Of a DNA stretch of 43,117 nt, positions 39,901 through 43,117 are shown piece by piece (positions within the stretch are counted from its first letter, which is position 1; each line of letters begins with the position of its first letter). Under the pieces are notes generated by a model. The model was not told where the DNA came from. It was given only the letters and a program-made list of their open reading frames with translations, and made no database searches. Location of the stretch: contig NZ_FYDX01000029.1 in NCBI RefSeq assembly GCF_900187455.1, positions 1-43,117 on the forward strand, in the 5' to 3' direction. Position numbers and translations under genes: made by a program. Source of the DNA: Pseudomonas sp. Irchel 3E13 (GTDB taxonomy: Bacteria; Pseudomonadota; Gammaproteobacteria; Pseudomonadales; Pseudomonadaceae).

Positions 39901-40596
39901 TTACGCGTCCAGCGAGCTCTGATCGATGACCAGACCTGGGCCCATAGTGGTGCTCAGGGTAACGCGCTTGACGTAGATACCTTTCGAGGAAGCTGGCTTG
40001 ATACGCTTCAGATCAGCGATCAGTGCTTCAACGTTTTCCTTCAGCTTGTCAGCTTCAAAGCCGACTTTGCCAACGGAGGTGTGGATGATGCCGTTTTTGT
40101 CGGTGCGATAACGAACCTGACCAGCCTTGGCGTTTTTGACAGCGCCAGCGACGTCTGGAGTCACGGTACCAACTTTCGGGTTAGGCATCAGGCCGCGAGG
40201 ACCCAGAACCTGACCCAGTTGACCTACAACACGCATTGCGTCCGGGGAAGCAATAACGACGTCATAGTTCAGGTCGCCGGCTTTCATTTCGGCAGCCAGA
40301 TCGTCCATACCTACACGGTCAGCGCCTGCAGCCAAAGCGGCTTCAGCAGCAGGACCCTGGGTGAAGACAGCTACGCGGACAGTCTTGCCAGTGCCGTGAG
40401 GCAGCACGGTAGCGCTACGAACGACCTGGTCGGATTTACGCGGGTCAACACCGAGGTTGACAGCAACGTCGACGGACTCGCTGAACTTTACAGTAGAGAG
40501 TTCAGCCAGCAGCTTTGCTGCGTCTTCGAAGTTGTAGGCTTTGCCCGCTTCTACTTTAGAAGCGATCGCCTTTTGACGCTTGGTCAGCTTAGCCAT
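39901..40596 (-). CDS. rplA: 50S ribosomal protein L1
   Basis: L1 forms the mobile stalk that releases E-site tRNA and, in E. coli, represses the L11 operon by binding the rplK leader. The 231 residues begin MAKLTKRQKAIASKVEAGKA and contain LGPRGLMPNPKVGTVT, the family signature. Start and rplK stop overlap in TAATG. Confidence 0.98.
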   Translation of the reverse strand: MAKLTKRQKAIASKVEAGKAYNFEDAAKLLAELSTVKFSESVDVAVNLGVDPRKSDQVVRSATVLPHGTGKTVRVAVFTQGPAAEAALAAGADRVGMDDLAAEMKAGDLNYDVVIASPDAMRVVGQLGQVLGPRGLMPNPKVGTVTPDVAGAVKNAKAGQVRYRTDKNGIIHTSVGKVGFEADKLKENVEALIADLKRIKPASSKGIYVKRVTLSTTMGPGLVIDQSSLDA

Positions 40597-41027
40597 TACA
40601 CACCCTCCACGTTGAGGCCCATGCTGCGAGCAGAACCGGCGATGGTACGCACGGCTGCATCCAGGTCAGCAGCGGTCAGATCGGCAGACTTGGCCTTGGC
40701 GATCTCTTCCAGCTGAGCACGGGTCACAGTACCCACCTTGACGGTGTTAGGGCGCGCAGAACCGCTGGACAGGCCAGCGGCCTTTTTCAGCAGAACCGAA
40801 GCAGGGGTGCTTTTGGTTTCGAAAGTGAAGCTGCGGTCGCTGTAAACGGTGATGATTACAGGGGTCGGCAGACCTGCTTCCTGGCCCTGAGTACGGGCGT
40901 TGAAAGCCTTGCAGAACTCCATGATGTTCACGCCGTGCTGACCCAGAGCTGGACCAACGGGTGGACTTGGGTTGGCCTGGCCGGCCTTAACCTGCAGCTT
41001 GATGTAAGCCGTAATTTTCTTAGCCAT
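40596..41027 (-). CDS. rplK: 50S ribosomal protein L11
   Basis: L11 binds the GTPase-associated centre of 23S rRNA, is the thiostrepton-site protein, and is needed for RelA activation. The 143 residues have the N-domain (KLQVKAGQANPSPPVGPALG with the conserved prolines) and the C-domain ending TIAGSARSMGLNVEGV. It follows a terminator after nusG and is coupled to rplA by a one-base overlap. Confidence 0.98.
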   Translation of the reverse strand: MAKKITAYIKLQVKAGQANPSPPVGPALGQHGVNIMEFCKAFNARTQGQEAGLPTPVIITVYSDRSFTFETKSTPASVLLKKAAGLSSGSARPNTVKVGTVTRAQLEEIAKAKSADLTAADLDAAVRTIAGSARSMGLNVEGV

Positions 41028-41096
41028 GAGCTACTCCAATATCGGGTACAAGCGCCAAATGGCTCCCCGGTTTACTTGCGTTTTATCCCAGTGACG

Positions 41097-41126
41097 AAAA
41101 AACCCCGCAGCTCGCTGGCTGCGGGG
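41097..41126 (-). terminator. Terminator between nusG and rplK
   Basis: CCCCGCAG and CTGCGGGG pair around an eight-base loop, followed by TTTTTT on the minus strand. It separates secE-nusG from the L11 operon; a TGGGATAAA sequence shortly downstream could be an extended -10 for rplK, but I find no convincing -35. Confidence 0.85.
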
Positions 41127-41145
41127 TGTGGGATGCGTCGCTCAA

Positions 41146-41679
41146 CTAGACCTTTTCGACCTGGCTGAACTCGAGCTCTACCGGAGTAGAGCGACCGAAA
41201 ATGAGCACTGCAACCTGCAGACGGCTCTTCTCGTAGTTAACCTCTTCGACCGTACCGTTGAAATCAGCAAACGGACCGTCGACAACACGAACCACTTCAC
41301 CCGGTTCGAACAGAGTCTTCGGCTTCGGCTTGTCGCTGCCGTCAGCAACGCGGCGCAGAATAGCCTCAGCTTCTTTATCTGTAATCGGGGCCGGCTTATC
41401 TGCCGTTCCACCGATGAAGCCCATGACGCGCGGGGTATCCTTGACCAAGTGCCAAGTCCCTTCGTTCATTTCCATCTGAACCAGCACGTAGCCTGGGAAG
41501 AATTTACGCTCGCTTTTGCGCTTCTGGCCATTACGCATTTCAACCACTTCTTCAGTGGGAACCAGAATCTCGCCGAAGCCTTCTTCCATACCAGCCAGCT
41601 TCACACGCTCAACCAGGGAGCGCATAACATGCTTCTCGTAGCCCGAGTAAGCATGCACAACATACCAACGCTTAGCCAC
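41146..41679 (-). CDS. nusG: Transcription termination/antitermination factor NusG
   Basis: NusG binds the RNA polymerase clamp, suppresses pausing, and links polymerase to Rho or to ribosomal S10. The 177 residues contain the NGN domain (about 1-110: RWYVVHAYSGYEKHV, FFPGYVLVQMEM) and the KOW domain (about 125-177: FEPGEVVRVVDGPFADFNG). It follows secE by nine bases and ends in front of a strong terminator. Confidence 0.98.
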   Translation of the reverse strand: MAKRWYVVHAYSGYEKHVMRSLVERVKLAGMEEGFGEILVPTEEVVEMRNGQKRKSERKFFPGYVLVQMEMNEGTWHLVKDTPRVMGFIGGTADKPAPITDKEAEAILRRVADGSDKPKPKTLFEPGEVVRVVDGPFADFNGTVEEVNYEKSRLQVAVLIFGRSTPVELEFSQVEKV

Positions 41680-41688
41680 AGGACACCC

Positions 41689-42057
41689 TTAGCCAACAAT
41701 CAAGGAAATCAACCAGCCGAGCAGGGAGTCGAGCCCCCACAACAGCAGCGCCATGACCAGAACAACAGCCACTACAATAAGCGTGGTCTGCGTAGTCTCT
41801 TGGCGGGTTGGCCATACGACTTTACGAATCTCGGTGCGAGCTTCCTTAGCCAGCGCAAAGAACGACTTACCCTTCACCGTCTGCAGCGCAACGAAGGCGG
41901 CAGCAGCAGCAAGGGCGAGCAGGACGATTACGCGATACAGGACTGGAGAGGCCGAGTAATACTGATTACCCACAACGCCCACGACCACCAAAGCAACAAC
42001 AGCAAGCCACTTGAGCAAATCAAAACGAGAGTCTTGGGCTTCAGACTTGGAAGTCAT
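41689..42057 (-). CDS. secE: Preprotein translocase subunit SecE
   Basis: SecE clamps the SecY channel. From the ATG at 42057 (MTSKSEAQDSRFDLLK) it has 122 residues and three hydrophobic helices (about 17-37, 44-64, 90-118), the gamma-proteobacterial type. The conserved cytosolic amphipathic region EARTEIRKVVWPTRQET precedes the third helix. An upstream in-frame start would run into the tRNA gene and is rejected. It lies nine bases before nusG and 45 after tRNA-Trp. Confidence 0.97.
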   Translation of the reverse strand: MTSKSEAQDSRFDLLKWLAVVALVVVGVVGNQYYSASPVLYRVIVLLALAAAAAFVALQTVKGKSFFALAKEARTEIRKVVWPTRQETTQTTLIVVAVVLVMALLLWGLDSLLGWLISLIVG

Positions 42058-42102
42058 ACGGAAAGGTCCTGTGAAAAGAAAGCCAGATGCACGAGGCGAA
42101 TC

Positions 42103-42178
42103 TGGCAGGTCAGGAGGGAATCGAACCCCCAACCTACGGTTTTGGAGACCGTCGCTCTGCCAATTGAGCTACTGACCT
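42103..42178 (-). tRNA. tRNA-Trp (CCA anticodon)
   Basis: The 76-base sequence folds as a standard cloverleaf: acceptor AGGTCAG/CTGACCT, D-arm with AGCTCAATTGGCAGAGC, anticodon stem ACGGT/ACCGT around loop CTCCAAA (anticodon CCA, tryptophan), T-arm GGGGGTTCGATTCCCTC. The 3' CCA is encoded. It lies between tuf and secE and is probably processed from their common transcript. Confidence 0.97.
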
Positions 42179-42187
42179 AAAAGCTTA

Positions 42188-42215
42188 ATCAGGCCGACCA
42201 ATATACCGGCCTGAT
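42188..42215 (-). repeat. Hairpin between tuf and tRNA-Trp
   Basis: ATCAGGCCG and CGGCCTGAT pair perfectly around a ten-base loop. Downstream on the minus strand the sequence is TAAGCTTTTAG, not a proper T run, so it may be a leaky terminator or a processing signal between tuf mRNA and the tRNA. Confidence 0.5.
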
Positions 42216-42232
42216 AGAGTTAAATCAACTAC

Positions 42233-43117
42233 TTATTCGATTACTTTAGCTACGACGCCGGCGCCGACGGTACGACCGCCTTCACGGATAGCGAAGCGCA
42301 GACCATCTTCCATCGCGATGGTTTTGATCAGGGTAACAGTCATCTGAATGTTATCGCCTGGCATTACCATTTCAACGCCTTCTGGCAGCTCGCAGTTACC
42401 GGTCACGTCAGTGGTACGGAAGTAGAACTGTGGACGGTAGCCTTTGAAGAACGGAGTATGACGGCCGCCTTCTTCCTTGCTCAGAACGTAAACTTCTGCG
42501 GTGAACTTGGTGTGCGGCTTGACCGAACCTGGCTTGACCAGAACCTGGCCACGCTCAACGTCGTCACGCTTGGTGCCACGCAGCAGAACGCCGCAGTTCT
42601 CGCCAGCACGACCTTCGTCCAGCAGCTTGCGGAACATCTCAACACCAGTACAGGTAGTGGTGGTGGTGTCACGCAGACCAACGATTTCCAGCGGATCCTG
42701 AACGCGGACGATGCCACGCTCGATACGACCGGTAACAACGGTACCACGACCCGAGATCGAGAATACGTCTTCGATTGGCATCAGGAACGGCTTGTCGATA
42801 GCACGCTCAGGCTCTGGGATGTAGCTATCCAGAGTCTCAACCAGCTTCTTGACAGCGGTGGTGCCCATTTCGTTGTCGTCTTTGCCTTCCAGCGCCATAC
42901 GAGCCGAACCGATGATGATCGGAGTGTCGTCGCCTGGGAAGTCATAGGTGGACAGCAGGTCGCGAACTTCCATCTCGACCAGTTCCAGCAGCTCAGCGTC
43001 GTCTACCAGGTCAGCCTTGTTCAGGAAGACCACGATGTACGGAACGCCAACCTGACGGGACAGCAGGATGTGCTCACGGGTTTGTGGCATCGGACCATCG
43101 GCGGCCGAGCAAACCAG
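42233..43117 (-). CDS. tufB: Elongation factor Tu, second copy (5' part outside window)
   Basis: The last 294 residues of EF-Tu are present (from about Leu104, LVCSAADGPMPQ, to AKVIE); the gene runs off the right edge. It is nearly identical to the str-operon copy: by eye I count six base differences over 885 bases, four of them in the last 16. It is upstream of tRNA-Trp, secE and nusG, as usual for tufB. Confidence 0.97.
   Translation of the reverse strand: MVCSAADGPMPQTREHILLSRQVGVPYIVVFLNKADLVDDAELLELVEMEVRDLLSTYDFPGDDTPIIIGSARMALEGKDDNEMGTTAVKKLVETLDSYIPEPERAIDKPFLMPIEDVFSISGRGTVVTGRIERGIVRVQDPLEIVGLRDTTTTTCTGVEMFRKLLDEGRAGENCGVLLRGTKRDDVERGQVLVKPGSVKPHTKFTAEVYVLSKEEGGRHTPFFKGYRPQFYFRTTDVTGNCELPEGVEMVMPGDNIQMTVTLIKTIAMEDGLRFAIREGGRTVGAGVVAKVIE

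Overview
This window comes from a Pseudomonas chromosome of the fluorescens/putida type. The evidence is the gene order (tuf, tRNA-Trp, secE, nusG, rplKAJL, rpoBC, str, S10, spc and alpha operons, then bacterioferritin, uvrA, MFS transporter and ssb), the protein sequences, and a REP palindrome starting with GTAGGAGC. Almost everything lies on the minus strand; uvrA is the only convincing plus-strand gene. Species cannot be fixed from the sequence alone.

Layout from the right end, in transcription order. A truncated tuf gene is followed by tRNA-Trp(CCA), secE-nusG, an intrinsic terminator, rplK-rplA, a structured L10 leader, rplJ-rplL, an attenuator-like region and rpoB-rpoC. A 13-bp hairpin and a strong promoter then lead into the str operon (rpsL, rpsG, fusA, tuf). 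A terminator and an adjacent TTGACA/TAGAAT promoter open the continuous S10-spc block (rpsJ to rpmJ). This block is broken once, between rpsN and rpsH, by a 206-bp gap packed with hairpins and a candidate internal promoter. A hairpin and another promoter open the alpha operon (rpsM, rpsK, rpsD, rpoA, rplQ), which ends at a terminator. Together these encode most of the ribosome, core RNA polymerase (alpha, beta, beta'), both EF-Tu copies, EF-G, NusG and the SecYE translocon core.

The flank at 6.1-11.8 kb holds housekeeping genes: a ferritin-like bacterioferritin without the heme-ligand methionine, uvrA facing away from a YajR-like MFS transporter, and ssb. The catalase gene katA, which lies between bfrA and rplQ in P. 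aeruginosa, is absent.

The accessory part is the left 6 kb. Directly after the ssb terminator sits a four-gene recombination module: three different tyrosine recombinases with 8-bp translational overlaps, and a small coiled-coil protein. This matches the ginABCD module of GInt-type genomic islands. The third recombinase carries an in-frame amber codon that cuts off a cysteine-rich C-terminal domain, so the island may be immobile. The left edge ends in an IS3-family element within what is probably island cargo; most of the cargo lies outside the window.
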